Assembly (NCBI RefSeq): GCF_040560245.1
Contig: NZ_JAKMWP010000006.1
Strand: one strand, 5' to 3'
DNA length: 64,000 nucleotides
DNA from: Morganella sibonii
GTDB lineage: Bacteria; Pseudomonadota; Gammaproteobacteria; Enterobacterales; Enterobacteriaceae
Positions 25,383 to 35,196 of this stretch are shown in pieces (within the stretch, counting starts at the first letter, position 1; every line of letters begins with the position of its first letter). The translations under genes and the position numbers were made by a program. The notes under the pieces were generated by a model. That model did not search any database. It was given only the letters and a program-made list of their open reading frames with translations, and was not told where the DNA came from.

Positions 25383-25907
25383 ATGGCAGAGAAACGCAAT
25401 ATCTTTCTTGTCGGCCCGATGGGTGCCGGCAAAAGTACTATTGGTCGTCAGCTGGCTCAGCAATTAAATATGGAATTTTTTGATTCCGACCAGGAAATTG
25501 AACGCCGCACCGGAGCCGATGTGGGCTGGGTGTTTGATGTCGAAGGTGAAGAAGGTTTTCGCCTGCGTGAAGAAAAAATCATCAATGAACTGACTGAAAA
25601 GCAGGGTATCGTCCTGGCTACCGGCGGGGGTTCCGTCAAGTCACGGGAAACCCGCAACCGCCTGTCTGCGCGGGGTGTGGTTGTATACCTTGAGACCAAT
25701 ATTGAAAAACAACTGGCCCGGACACAGCGCGATAAAAAGCGTCCGTTGTTACAGGTCGATGAGCCGGTCCGGGAAGTCCTGGTCAAACTGGCCGATGAAC
25801 GCAATCCGATGTATGAAGAGATCGCGGATATCACTATCCACACCGATGATCAGAGTGCAAAAGTGGTTGCAAATCAAATCATTGAACTGTTAGAAACCAA
25901 CAGTTAA
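25383..25907 (+). CDS. aroK: Shikimate kinase I
   Basis: AroK phosphorylates shikimate in the chorismate pathway. The P-loop GPMGAGKST is at residues 11-19, the shikimate-binding DSDQEIERRTG near 33, and ATGGGSV near 78. With 174 residues it is nearly identical to E. coli AroK (173). aroB follows after 31 bases in the same direction. Confidence 0.97.
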   Translation: MAEKRNIFLVGPMGAGKSTIGRQLAQQLNMEFFDSDQEIERRTGADVGWVFDVEGEEGFRLREEKIINELTEKQGIVLATGGGSVKSRETRNRLSARGVVVYLETNIEKQLARTQRDKKRPLLQVDEPVREVLVKLADERNPMYEEIADITIHTDDQSAKVVANQIIELLETNS

Positions 25908-25938
25908 TTTTATATTACCGGCAACATGCGGAGGTGCC

Positions 25939-27021
25939 ATGGAAAAAGTGACTGTGACTTTGGGTGAGCGTGCTTATCCTATTTCAATTGCTCCGGGTCT
26001 CTTTTCCCTCTCCGGCACCTTTGCGCCGCTGACCGCCGGTCAGCGTGCAATGATCGTCACCAACGAAACCCTTGCCCCGCTGTACCTTCAGACACTGACC
26101 GATAACCTTGCGCAGGCCGGTGTGCAGGCGGATTCCGTGATTCTGCCGGACGGCGAGCAGTACAAATCCCTGACCACTCTTGATCGTATTTTTACAGCGC
26201 TGCTGGAGCACAATCACGGGCGTGATACCACGCTGATTGCGCTGGGCGGCGGTGTTATCGGGGATCTGACCGGTTTTGCAGCGGCTTCTTACCAGCGCGG
26301 CGTCCGTTTTATTCAGGTGCCGACCACGCTTCTGTCTCAGGTGGATTCTTCTGTCGGCGGTAAAACCGGTGTGAATCATCCGCTGGGCAAAAACATGATC
26401 GGTGCCTTCTGGCAGCCGGTCAGTGTGGTGATTGACCTCGGTTGCCTGAACACCCTGCCGCGCCGTGAACTGGCTTCAGGGCTGGCGGAAGTCATCAAAT
26501 ACGGCATTATTCTGGATCACGATTTCTTCCTCTGGCTGGAAGAGAATATCGACCGCCTGCTGGCACTTGAGCCGCAGGCGATGGCGTACTGCATCCGCCG
26601 CTGCTGTGAACTGAAAGCTCAGGTAGTGGCTGCGGATGAAAAAGAGACCAGCGGGCTGCGTGCGCTGCTGAATCTCGGCCACACATTCGGCCATGCTATC
26701 GAGGCGGAAATGGGCTACGGTGTCTGGCTGCACGGCGAGGCCGTCGCCGCAGGGATGGTAATGGCGGCACGTACCGCTGAACTGCTCGGTACCTTCCGCC
26801 CGGAAGAGACTGAACGGGTCATTGCGCTGCTCAGCCGTGCCGGACTGCCGGTGCGCGGACCGGAATCTATGCCGGCGGAAGCCTATCTGCCGCATATGAT
26901 GCGGGATAAAAAAGTGCAGGGCGGTAAACTGCATCTGATTGTTCCGGAAACTATCGGCCGGTCGGTTGTCCGCGCGGATATTCCGCATGACAAGGTGCTG
27001 GCTGCCATTCAGTCCGTTTAA
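25939..27021 (+). CDS. aroB: 3-dehydroquinate synthase
   Basis: AroB converts DAHP to 3-dehydroquinate, step 2 of the shikimate pathway, with NAD and a metal. Visible motifs are the NAD site region ALGGGVIGDLTGFAAASYQRG, QVDSSVGGKTGVNHP, and metal ligands in LNLGHTFGHAIEAE and LHGEAVAAGM. Length is 360 (E. coli 362). GGAGG precedes the ATG at 25939. Confidence 0.97.
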   Translation: MEKVTVTLGERAYPISIAPGLFSLSGTFAPLTAGQRAMIVTNETLAPLYLQTLTDNLAQAGVQADSVILPDGEQYKSLTTLDRIFTALLEHNHGRDTTLIALGGGVIGDLTGFAAASYQRGVRFIQVPTTLLSQVDSSVGGKTGVNHPLGKNMIGAFWQPVSVVIDLGCLNTLPRRELASGLAEVIKYGIILDHDFFLWLEENIDRLLALEPQAMAYCIRRCCELKAQVVAADEKETSGLRALLNLGHTFGHAIEAEMGYGVWLHGEAVAAGMVMAARTAELLGTFRPEETERVIALLSRAGLPVRGPESMPAEAYLPHMMRDKKVQGGKLHLIVPETIGRSVVRADIPHDKVLAAIQSV

Positions 27022-27169
27022 CGGGAGACGCGCGGCAGAATGTTTTTTTATATCTGTCTCGCTGAGTGCCGGGAAAATGGTTACACTACGCATTATGACG
27101 CGCGCACCGGGCGTCAGTTCTCTTCTGTTATATCCAAAGACACAGTTTCTGCTCTGATGGGAGGGCAAA

Positions 27170-28123
27170 ATGGACGGCTTTAAACCCGAAAAGCAAGAAC
27201 CACAGATTTTCAGCCAGCCGGATGATGAATCTATCCGTCCGGACGCATCTGACAGGCCGGAGCGCCCGGAACGCCGTAATCCGCGTCCGCGCCCGCCTCA
27301 GTCACGGCCTAAGTTTGCCGTCTCCCGCCAGCAGATGATGATTGGCGTGGCGGTTGTGGTCCTGGTATTACTGATTATTGCGATAAGCTCTGCGCTGAAA
27401 TCGCCGTCAGAACCGGAAGCACCGCAACAGGCACAAAACGGCGAACGCCCGATTACGCTCGGCACCGGCAGTAATAACGGGGCAACACCATTACAGCCGT
27501 CCGAACCGGTTCCGTCACAGGGCGGGCAGACCGGCGTGAATCTTCCGGCTATCAATAACCTGCCGACACAGGCACAACAGCCGTCACAGACAGGCGGCAC
27601 CGGTCAGCGTGTGGATATCCCGGGGGATATTAACGATGCCCTGAATCAGGGAAGCACACAGACCGGTATCAATAATGCAGCGCAGCAGAATATGAATAAT
27701 CTGCCGCCGGTGGTTACTCCGCAGGAAGAGCCGAAGAAACCGGTACAGCAGGTGAAACCGCAGCCGGTGAAAACCACCACAGCGGCTCCGGCTAAACCGC
27801 GTGAAACCACTAAACCGGCGGTTGCAGCACCGGCAAAAAGCAGTACTGCGATCGCCAAAGCCCCTGCCGGGAGTTATACCCTGCAGCTGAGCAGTGCGAG
27901 CCGTGCGGATACGCTGAAAGCGTTTGCACAGAAGCACGGTTTATCCAACTATCAGGTTTATGAAACAACACGTAACGGAAAATCGTGGTATGTCCTGGTA
28001 TACGGTAATTTCCCGACAGTCGGGGATGCAAAACGGGAAGTTGAGCGTCTGCCTGCTGAAATTCAGGGGAAAAAACCGTGGGTCAGAAAGATGCAGCAAG
28101 TGCATCAGGACATGAAAAAATAA
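27170..28123 (+). CDS. damX: Cell-division SPOR-domain protein DamX
   Basis: DamX is a bitopic inner-membrane protein recruited to the septal ring. A proline-rich cytoplasmic part is followed by one membrane segment (MIGVAVVVLVLLIIAIS, about residues 57-74), a Pro/Gln/Thr-rich periplasmic linker, and a C-terminal SPOR domain (GSYTLQLSSASRADTLKAF to KKPWVRKMQQVHQ, about 232-312). At 317 residues it is much shorter than E. coli DamX (428), mainly in the disordered parts. GGGAGGG precedes the ATG. Confidence 0.93.
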   Translation: MDGFKPEKQEPQIFSQPDDESIRPDASDRPERPERRNPRPRPPQSRPKFAVSRQQMMIGVAVVVLVLLIIAISSALKSPSEPEAPQQAQNGERPITLGTGSNNGATPLQPSEPVPSQGGQTGVNLPAINNLPTQAQQPSQTGGTGQRVDIPGDINDALNQGSTQTGINNAAQQNMNNLPPVVTPQEEPKKPVQQVKPQPVKTTTAAPAKPRETTKPAVAAPAKSSTAIAKAPAGSYTLQLSSASRADTLKAFAQKHGLSNYQVYETTRNGKSWYVLVYGNFPTVGDAKREVERLPAEIQGKKPWVRKMQQVHQDMKK

Positions 28124-28210
28124 ACACGGATTCCGTCAGGTGCTGATTTGCTGTCTGAAACAGAGCAGAATCGGCGGCTCTGGCCTTTTTGAGCAATGAT
28201 TACAGACAGC

Positions 28211-29029
28211 ATGAAGAAACAACGCGCATTTTTGAAGTGGGCCGGCGGAAAATACACTCTGGCAGATGAAATAAAACGGCATCTGCCGGAGGGTGATTGT
28301 CTTATAGAGCCCTTTGTCGGCGCGGGGTCAGTGTTTCTCAATACCGATTATCCGCGCTATGTGCTGGCGGATATCAACAGTGATCTGATCCACCTCTACA
28401 CGGTGGTAAAACTGCGGACTCAGGAATTTATCGATGAGTCCCGTAAGCTGTTTACGCCGCAATTTAATGATGAATTACAATACTATGCCCTGCGGGAACA
28501 GTTTAATCAGAGCACGGATCATTTCGAGCGCAGCATTCTGTTCCTGTATCTGAACCGCCATTGTTATAACGGGTTATGCCGTTACAATTCCAAAGGCCGG
28601 TTTAATGTGCCCTTCGGGCGCTACCGCAAGCCCTATTTCCCGGAAGCCGAACTGTTATGGTTCGCGGAAAAATCCCGCAACGCCACGTTTGTCTGCCAGT
28701 CTTATGTGACCAGCATGGAAAATGCAGGTGCCGGGGATATTGTCTATTGTGATCCGCCTTATGCGCCGTTATCCGTGACGGCTAATTTTACGGCCTATCA
28801 CACCAGCGGATTCGGATTACCTGAGCAGCAGAACCTGGCACAACTTGCACAAATGCTTTCGTCGGATCGCAAAATTCCGGTTCTGATCTCGAATCATGAC
28901 ACCCCCCTGACCCGGGAGTGGTATCATCAGGCGCAACTGCACATTGTCAAAGTGCGCCGCACTATCAGCCGCAATACACTTAACCGCCAGAAAGTGAATG
29001 AATTACTGGCGCTTTACCGCGGACAGTAA
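28211..29029 (+). CDS. dam: DNA adenine methyltransferase
   Basis: Dam methylates adenine in GATC and directs mismatch repair and replication timing. The SAM motif FVGAGSVFLN is near residue 33 and the catalytic DPPY in YCDPPYAPLS near 180, the order of the D12 class. From the ATG at 28211 the protein has 272 residues and begins MKKQRAFLKWAGGKY like E. coli (278). An in-frame ATG at 28196 would add MITDS; neither has a strong ribosome site. It follows damX in the conserved operon. Confidence 0.96.
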   Translation: MKKQRAFLKWAGGKYTLADEIKRHLPEGDCLIEPFVGAGSVFLNTDYPRYVLADINSDLIHLYTVVKLRTQEFIDESRKLFTPQFNDELQYYALREQFNQSTDHFERSILFLYLNRHCYNGLCRYNSKGRFNVPFGRYRKPYFPEAELLWFAEKSRNATFVCQSYVTSMENAGAGDIVYCDPPYAPLSVTANFTAYHTSGFGLPEQQNLAQLAQMLSSDRKIPVLISNHDTPLTREWYHQAQLHIVKVRRTISRNTLNRQKVNELLALYRGQ

Positions 29030-29069
29030 GCCGTTGAACCCGGCGGCGTCTTATTAAGAGGAAACAGGA

Positions 29070-29744
29070 ATGAAAGAGTTTTTGATTGCTCCGTCCATTT
29101 TATCTGCTGACTTTGCCCGTCTGGGGGAAGACACCGCGAAGGTTCTCGCCGCAGGCGGCGATGTGGTTCACTTCGACGTGATGGACAACCATTATGTCCC
29201 GAACCTGACTATCGGACCGATGGTGTGTAAAGCCCTGCGTGACTACGGTATTACCGCACCGATTGATGTGCATCTGATGGTCAAACCGGTGGATCGCATT
29301 GTGCCGGACTTTGCCAAAGCGGGCGCAACTTACATTTCATTCCACGCGGAAGCGAGCGAGCACGTTGATCGCACCATTCAGCTTATCCGCGAATGCGGCT
29401 GTAAACCGGGTCTGGTATTCAACCCGGCCACGCCGCTCAGTTACCTCGATTATGTCATTGATAAACTGGATCTGATCCTGCTGATGTCGGTAAACCCGGG
29501 CTTCGGTGGTCAGTCCTTTATTCCGGAAACACTGAAAAAAGTGGAAGAAGTCCGCCGCCGCATTGATGCCAGCGGCCGTGACATCCGTCTGGAAGTGGAT
29601 GGCGGGATTAATACTGAAAATATCGCGGCAGTGGCGCAGGCCGGTGCGGATATGTTTGTGGCCGGTTCCGCGATTTTCGGCAAACCGGACTACAAAGCCG
29701 TGATTGATGATATGCGTAAAGAATTAACAAAGGTTTCAGCATGA
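29070..29744 (+). CDS. rpe: Ribulose-phosphate 3-epimerase
   Basis: Rpe interconverts ribulose 5-phosphate and xylulose 5-phosphate in the pentose phosphate pathway. TIM-barrel motifs are HFDVMDNHYVPNLTIGP, HLMVKP, LLMSVNPGFGGQSF and EVDGGINTEN. It has 224 residues (E. coli 225). AGGAAACAGGA precedes the ATG, and the gene overlaps gph by four bases (ATGA). Confidence 0.97.
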   Translation: MKEFLIAPSILSADFARLGEDTAKVLAAGGDVVHFDVMDNHYVPNLTIGPMVCKALRDYGITAPIDVHLMVKPVDRIVPDFAKAGATYISFHAEASEHVDRTIQLIRECGCKPGLVFNPATPLSYLDYVIDKLDLILLMSVNPGFGGQSFIPETLKKVEEVRRRIDASGRDIRLEVDGGINTENIAAVAQAGADMFVAGSAIFGKPDYKAVIDDMRKELTKVSA

Positions 29745-30460
29745 CAGAGAAAACAGCAGTACAGCAATTTACAGGGATTAAAGCCGTTGCATTTGATCTG
29801 GACGGCACACTGGTTGACAGTATTCACGGCCTGGCAGATGCCACAGACCGCGCGTTAGAGGCACTCGGCTATCAGAAAGCCGGGAAAGAGAATGTCACCG
29901 TCTGGATTGGTAACGGCGTTGATATTTTACTGGAGCGCGCACTGACGTGGGCAACCGGCTCTGCGCCGGATGCCGCGCTGCATGCGAAATGCCGTCAGTT
30001 ATTTGATGAATTTTATGCTGATGCCGTCAAAACCGGCAGTCCGCTGTTTGCACACGTGAAGCCGGTATTACAGGAACTGGCGGATGCAGGCATGGATCTG
30101 GCTATCGTCACGAACAAACCGACCCCGTTTATTGCCCCGCTGCTGAAAGAGCTGGATATTGCTGATTTCTTCTCTGTCGTTCTCGGCGGGGATGATGTGA
30201 AGAATAAAAAGCCGCATCCGGCTCCGCTCTACCTGACGCTGGGTGAGTTCGGGCTGCGTAAGGAAGAGATGCTGTTTGTCGGGGATTCCCGCAATGACAT
30301 CCTGGCGGCACAGGCAGCAGAATGTCCGTGTGTCGGTCTGACTTACGGCTACAACTACGGTATTCCGATTGCAGACAGCAACCCGGATTGCGTACTGTCC
30401 GACTTTGCCGGGCTGTTACCGGCGCTCGGGCTGTCTCCGTTAACTCATCAGGAAGGATAA
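29741..30460 (+). CDS. gph: Phosphoglycolate phosphatase
   Basis: Gph dephosphorylates 2-phosphoglycolate formed during DNA repair. The HAD motifs are FDLDGTLVDS (near residue 19), IVTNKP (near 125) and the acidic pair in LFVGDSRNDILAA (near 183). It has 239 residues, somewhat shorter than E. coli Gph (252). It overlaps rpe and lies two bases before trpS. Confidence 0.95.
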   Translation: MTEKTAVQQFTGIKAVAFDLDGTLVDSIHGLADATDRALEALGYQKAGKENVTVWIGNGVDILLERALTWATGSAPDAALHAKCRQLFDEFYADAVKTGSPLFAHVKPVLQELADAGMDLAIVTNKPTPFIAPLLKELDIADFFSVVLGGDDVKNKKPHPAPLYLTLGEFGLRKEEMLFVGDSRNDILAAQAAECPCVGLTYGYNYGIPIADSNPDCVLSDFAGLLPALGLSPLTHQEG

Positions 30461-30462
30461 TC

Positions 30463-31491
30463 ATGAGCGGAACTAACACCAAAGCACATAAACCCGTTGT
30501 TTTCAGCGGCGCACAGCCTTCCGGCGAACTGACTATCGGTAACTACATGGGCGCGCTGCGTCAGTGGGTGAAAATGCAGGATGATTTTGACTGCATTTAC
30601 TGCATCGTCGATCAGCATGCGATTACCGTCCGTCAGGACCCGGCAGAGCTGCGCAAACGCACTCTGGATACGCTGTCTCTCTATATGGCCTGCGGACTGG
30701 AACCGGCAAAAAACACCCTGTTTGTGCAGTCCCATGTGCCGCAGCATGCACAGCTGGGCTGGGCACTGAACTGCTACACCTATTTCGGCGAACTGAGCCG
30801 TATGACGCAGTTTAAAGATAAATCCGCCCGTCATGCTGAAAACATCAACGCCGGTCTGTTTGACTATCCGGTGCTGATGGCTGCCGATATCCTGCTGTAT
30901 CAGACCAATCAGGTACCGGTCGGTATCGACCAGAAACAGCATCTGGAGCTGAGCCGCGATATCGCGCAGCGTTTCAATGCGATTTACGGTGATGTGTTTG
31001 TGGTGCCTGATCCGTTTATCCCGTCAGGCGGTTCCCGTGTGATGGCGTTACAGGACCCGGCGAAAAAAATGTCGAAGTCTGATGATAACCGTAACAACCT
31101 GATCGCACTGCTGGAAGACCCTAAATCGGCAGCGAAGAAAATCAAACGCGCGGTAACAGACTCCGAAGAGCCGCCTCGTGTGATTTATGATTTGGAAAAT
31201 AAACCGGGTGTCTCCAACCTGCTGGATATCCTCTCCGGTGTTACCGGCAAACCGGTTTCAGCGTTGGAAGCGGAATTTGAAGGCCAGATGTACGGTCACC
31301 TGAAAGGCGCGGTCGCAGATGCCGTTTCCGGTATGCTGACAGAGTTACAGACCCGTTATCACGAAATCCGTAACGATGATGTGTTACTGAACCGGGTGAT
31401 GAAAGAAGGTGCAGAGAAAGCCTCTGCCCGTGCACAGATCACGCTGGATAAAGTCCACGACGCAATTGGTTTTGTGCGCCGCCCGCTGTAA
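30463..31491 (+). CDS. trpS: Tryptophanyl-tRNA synthetase
   Basis: TrpS charges tRNA-Trp. The class I signature is seen in the N-terminal GAQPSGELTIGNYMGAL (HIGH-like) and in AKKMSKSDDNR (KMSKS). There are 342 residues from the ATG at 30463, which has GGAAGGA upstream; E. coli has 334 and lacks a few N-terminal residues. The frame is open further upstream through gph but is not used. Confidence 0.96.
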   Translation: MSGTNTKAHKPVVFSGAQPSGELTIGNYMGALRQWVKMQDDFDCIYCIVDQHAITVRQDPAELRKRTLDTLSLYMACGLEPAKNTLFVQSHVPQHAQLGWALNCYTYFGELSRMTQFKDKSARHAENINAGLFDYPVLMAADILLYQTNQVPVGIDQKQHLELSRDIAQRFNAIYGDVFVVPDPFIPSGGSRVMALQDPAKKMSKSDDNRNNLIALLEDPKSAAKKIKRAVTDSEEPPRVIYDLENKPGVSNLLDILSGVTGKPVSALEAEFEGQMYGHLKGAVADAVSGMLTELQTRYHEIRNDDVLLNRVMKEGAEKASARAQITLDKVHDAIGFVRRPL

Positions 31492-31510
31492 CGGCAGAAA
31501 TGATAAACTG

Positions 31511-31546
31511 AAAAAAGCGCCCCGGAATGAAGCGGCGCTTTTTTTA
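31511..31546. terminator. Bidirectional terminator trpS/ferredoxin
   Basis: AAAAAAGCGCC and GGCGCTTTTTT flank a 12-base loop, giving T-runs in both directions between convergent genes. Confidence 0.88.
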
Positions 31547-31552
31547 TATCCG

Positions 31553-32428
31553 TTACAGCCAGCCTTTTTCTTTGCGGGAACGACATACCGGGCACAATGT
31601 CTGTCCCTGCTGCCAGCTCATAAAAGGCAGATGGCAACTGCTGCACCGGGCATCAAAATACGCATAATGAACCGGCTGACTGTGTTTCTCTGCCTGCGGT
31701 GTGACATCAATCGCTTTCGGGAAACAGACATCGCGGCAGCTCATGCAGCCGCTGCATTTCGTTTTATCCACAGTAAACTGATTATCCGCAATCGTGATCG
31801 CACCCTCCTGACACACTGCCGCGCAGGCGGTACACAAAATACAGTTTTCTGTATCCGGGCGCACATCAAACCAGCTGTCATCCGGCCAGAGTTTTTTACG
31901 TTCATTCAGTCCGGTTATGGCGCGGCCGGTATTCAGCCCCGCACTGACGGTTTTCTGCCGGAATAAGGCAAAGCGCTTTCCGGTATCCACTTGCGGCGGC
32001 GGGATGATAGCCAGTTGCCAGACCGGCTCAACGAGCGCTTTCAGGCGCAGATTGAGCTCCGCCAGCACCGGCAGCCAGTTATCGGTTTCCGGCTCTGTTA
32101 TCTGTATTCCGCGGATATGGTACTGCCGGTGCCAGACCAGCAGCTCTTCCGCACTGGCCGGTGTTTCTTTCTTTTCCACCACCAGTTGTCCGTGATTGTT
32201 ATAGCTGCGTTCGCGGACAGGTATGTGTTCAATCGCATCAGACGGGCAGACAAACAGGCAGTTTCCGCACTGAAAACAGCGGTCGTTATCAATTCTGACA
32301 TCAAGATAGCCGAACGTTACCGCATCTGCCGGGCAGCAGGCGGCACAGTTATCACACTGACTGTTTTTGAGTTTCTTCCTGACACAGTGATCATTCACTG
32401 TCGGCGGTATGGTTTTCCCGCCGTTCAT
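31553..32428 (-). CDS. Polyferredoxin with four iron-sulfur motifs, divergent to dmsA
   Basis: This 291-residue protein has no signal sequence and is likely cytoplasmic. Cysteine motifs in order are CDNCAACCP (near residue 24), CFQCGNCLFVCP (near 51), CILCTACAAVC (near 197) and CSGCMSCRDVC (near 227), then CSSC...CPVC, which resembles a zinc ribbon. It probably moves electrons to or from the DMSO reductase pathway or helps assemble it; the role is inferred from position alone. No ribosome site fits the ATG at 32428. AAAGGAG lies about 35 bases upstream and in frame with an AUC codon (32455) followed by RRSALNYLM, so translation may start there. Confidence 0.75.
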   Translation of the reverse strand: MNGGKTIPPTVNDHCVRKKLKNSQCDNCAACCPADAVTFGYLDVRIDNDRCFQCGNCLFVCPSDAIEHIPVRERSYNNHGQLVVEKKETPASAEELLVWHRQYHIRGIQITEPETDNWLPVLAELNLRLKALVEPVWQLAIIPPPQVDTGKRFALFRQKTVSAGLNTGRAITGLNERKKLWPDDSWFDVRPDTENCILCTACAAVCQEGAITIADNQFTVDKTKCSGCMSCRDVCFPKAIDVTPQAEKHSQPVHYAYFDARCSSCHLPFMSWQQGQTLCPVCRSRKEKGWL

Positions 32429-32566
32429 CAGGTAGTTGAGTGCGCTGCGTCTGATAACGTTAACTCCTTTTCCCGATCATCATAGTAATCTGACCGCCAT
32501 TTTCCCATGACTGGATGCTGTCTGCCCCCAACGGGATCAATAATCTGCGTTTCACAAACTCATTTC

Positions 32567-32580
32567 TTGATACAAAACAA
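32567..32580. promoter_or_regulatory. FNR-like site between the ferredoxin gene and dmsA
   Basis: TTGAT-ACAA-AACAA matches the FNR consensus TTGAT-N4-ATCAA in 9 of 10 positions. It lies in the 297-base divergent region. Anaerobic activation of dms by FNR is known in E. coli; use of this site is inference. Confidence 0.55.
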
Positions 32581-32725
32581 CCCGGCTGAATCGTAAAACC
32601 GTAAAATAAATGCAGGTTATTGTATTTCAAATACTTTATTGCGAATGGTTACCAGTCGCGATCAGACAATAAGCCGTTAACCGGCAATAACAATAATAAC
32701 GATAACAAAATCAATTAAGCGAGCA

Positions 32726-35185
32726 ATGTATATGACAAAGATGAAAAAAACGTCGTTGTTCACCGCGCCGCTGACGCGCCGCGGGTTTGTCAAAGCCTCC
32801 GGTGCGGCGGGCGGTCTGGCAGTTGCGGCAGGCGGCCTGTCTCTTCCGTTCAGCCATGCGGCATCTGCCGCTGAGAATACCTCTGCACCTGCGGCGGCTT
32901 CTGATGAAAAAGTGGTCTGGAGCGCCTGTACGGTTAACTGCGGCAGCCGTTGCCCGTTACGGATGCATGTTGTTGACGGTGAAATCAGATATGTGGAAAC
33001 CGACAATACCGGTGATGATGTCTACGAAGAGCTGCATCAGGTACGCGCCTGTCTGCGCGGCCGATCCATGCGCCGCCGGGTATATAATCCGGATCGCCTG
33101 AAATACCCGATGAAACGTGTCGGTAAACGCGGCGAAAATAAATTCGAGCGAATTACCTGGGAAGAGGCATTTGATACCATCGCAGATACGATGAAGCGCC
33201 TGATCCGTGATTACGGTAACGAATCTATTTACCTCAACTATGGTACCGGTACCCTCGGCGGCACCATGACCAAATCCTGGCCGCCGGGAGCAACACTGAT
33301 TGCCCGTCTGATGAACTGCTGCGGCGGTTATCTGAATCATTACGGTGACTACAGTACCGCACAGATTGCAGCCGGTCTGAATTACACCTACGGCGGCTGG
33401 GCGGACGGCAACAGCCCGTCAGATATTGAAAACACCAGGCTGGTGGTGCTGTTTGGTAATAACCCGGGCGAAACCCGCATGAGCGGCGGCGGTGTGACCT
33501 ATTATGTTGAGCAGGCACGCGAAAAATCAAATGCCCGTATGATTATCATCGACCCGCGCTATACCGATACCGGTGCAGGACGCGAGGATGAATGGATACC
33601 TATCCGTCCGGGAACAGATGCCGCCCTGGTCAGCGCACTGGCGTATGTGATGATTAACGAAGATCTGGTGGATAAGCCGTTCCTCGATAAATATTGCGTC
33701 GGTTATGACGAAACCACGATGCCGGCCGGTGCTCCGGCCAACGGTCACTATAAAGCGTATATTTTAGGTGAAGGGCCGGACGGTGTGGCGAAAACCCCGG
33801 AATGGGCAGCCAAAATCACCGGTATTCCTGCCGCGCGGATTGTGAAACTGGCGCGCGAAATCGGGACTGCCAAACCCGCTTACATTACCCAGGGCTGGGG
33901 TCCGCAGCGCCGTTCAAACGGTGAAACCGCATCCCGTGCCATTGCCATGCTGTCAATTCTGACCGGCAACGTGGGGATCAACGGCGGTAACACCGGTGCA
34001 CGTGAAGGCTCTTATGCTATCCCGTTTGTCCGCATGCCGACGCTGACCAACCCGGTGCAAACCAGTATCTCCATGTTTATGTGGACCGATGCCATTCTGC
34101 GCGGCGAAGAGATGACCGCCACCCGTGACGGTGTGCGCGGCAAAGACAAACTGGATGTGCCGATCAAAATGGTCTGGAACTATGCCGGTAACTGCCTGGT
34201 AAACCAGCACTCCGAAATCAACCGCACCCATGACATCCTTCAGGATGAGAGCAAGTGCGAGATGATTGTGGTGATCGATAACCACCTGACCTCCTCTGCC
34301 AAATACGCCGATATCCTGCTGCCGGACTGCACCGCCTCCGAACAGATGGATTTCTGCATGGATGCTTCCGCAGGTAACATGGGGTATGTGATTTTTGCCG
34401 ATCAGGCAATCGTGCCGCGCTTTGAAAGCCGCAACATCTATGACATGACCAGCGAAATCGCCAAACGTATGGGCGTCGGTGAACAGTTTACCGAAGGCCG
34501 TACCCAGGAAGAGTGGCTGCGTCACCTGTATGAACAGTCCCGCGCCGCGTTACCGGAACTGCCGGAGTTTGATGAATTCCGCAAACAGGGCATTTTCAAA
34601 AAACGTGACCCGCAGGGACACCATGTGGCGTACCGCGATTTCCGCGAAGATCCGCAGGCTAATCCGCTGACCACACCATCAGGTAAAATCGAGATCTATT
34701 CCGCGCAGCTGGCGGAACTCCGTGATACCTGGGAACTGAATGACGGCGATGAGATCCATCCGCTGCCGGTCTATTCCGCAGGCTTTGAGCATGCCGGTGA
34801 CCCGCTTCAGGAAAAATACCCGTTACAGATGACCGGTTTCCACTACAAATCCCGGACTCACTCCACTTACGGCAACGTTGATGTGCTGAAAGCCGCCTGT
34901 CCGCAGGAACTGTGGATTAACCCTGTTGATGCCGCGAAACGCGGGATTGCGCACGGTGATAATGTGAAGGTCTTCAACGATCGCGGGGAAGTGCGCGTTA
35001 ATGTGAAAGTCACACCGCGTATTCTGCCGGGTGTTGTCGGTCTGAGTGAAGGCGCATGGTACAGCCCGGACGGTGATCGTATCGATCACGCAGGCAGTAT
35101 CAACGTGTTAACCACTCAGCGCCCGTCGCCGCTGGCGAAAGGGAATCCGTCCCATTCCAACCTGGTTGAAGTCGTTAAGGCCTGA
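32726..35185 (+). CDS. dmsA: Anaerobic DMSO reductase, molybdopterin subunit A
   Basis: DmsA reduces dimethyl sulfoxide and related S- and N-oxides as terminal acceptors in anaerobic respiration. A twin-arginine signal (TRRGFVKASG) leads to the periplasmic membrane face. CTVNCGSRC and, about 35 residues on, RACLRG bind a [4Fe-4S] cluster; NHYGDYS holds the likely serine ligand of molybdenum. The 819 residues follow E. coli DmsA (814) over the whole length, including the end TTQRPSPLAKGNPSHSNLV. The start at 32726 or the ATG at 32732 cannot be separated. dmsB follows after 11 bases. Confidence 0.96.
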   Translation: MYMTKMKKTSLFTAPLTRRGFVKASGAAGGLAVAAGGLSLPFSHAASAAENTSAPAAASDEKVVWSACTVNCGSRCPLRMHVVDGEIRYVETDNTGDDVYEELHQVRACLRGRSMRRRVYNPDRLKYPMKRVGKRGENKFERITWEEAFDTIADTMKRLIRDYGNESIYLNYGTGTLGGTMTKSWPPGATLIARLMNCCGGYLNHYGDYSTAQIAAGLNYTYGGWADGNSPSDIENTRLVVLFGNNPGETRMSGGGVTYYVEQAREKSNARMIIIDPRYTDTGAGREDEWIPIRPGTDAALVSALAYVMINEDLVDKPFLDKYCVGYDETTMPAGAPANGHYKAYILGEGPDGVAKTPEWAAKITGIPAARIVKLAREIGTAKPAYITQGWGPQRRSNGETASRAIAMLSILTGNVGINGGNTGAREGSYAIPFVRMPTLTNPVQTSISMFMWTDAILRGEEMTATRDGVRGKDKLDVPIKMVWNYAGNCLVNQHSEINRTHDILQDESKCEMIVVIDNHLTSSAKYADILLPDCTASEQMDFCMDASAGNMGYVIFADQAIVPRFESRNIYDMTSEIAKRMGVGEQFTEGRTQEEWLRHLYEQSRAALPELPEFDEFRKQGIFKKRDPQGHHVAYRDFREDPQANPLTTPSGKIEIYSAQLAELRDTWELNDGDEIHPLPVYSAGFEHAGDPLQEKYPLQMTGFHYKSRTHSTYGNVDVLKAACPQELWINPVDAAKRGIAHGDNVKVFNDRGEVRVNVKVTPRILPGVVGLSEGAWYSPDGDRIDHAGSINVLTTQRPSPLAKGNPSHSNLVEVVKA

Positions 35186-35196
35186 GGAAGCGAATT

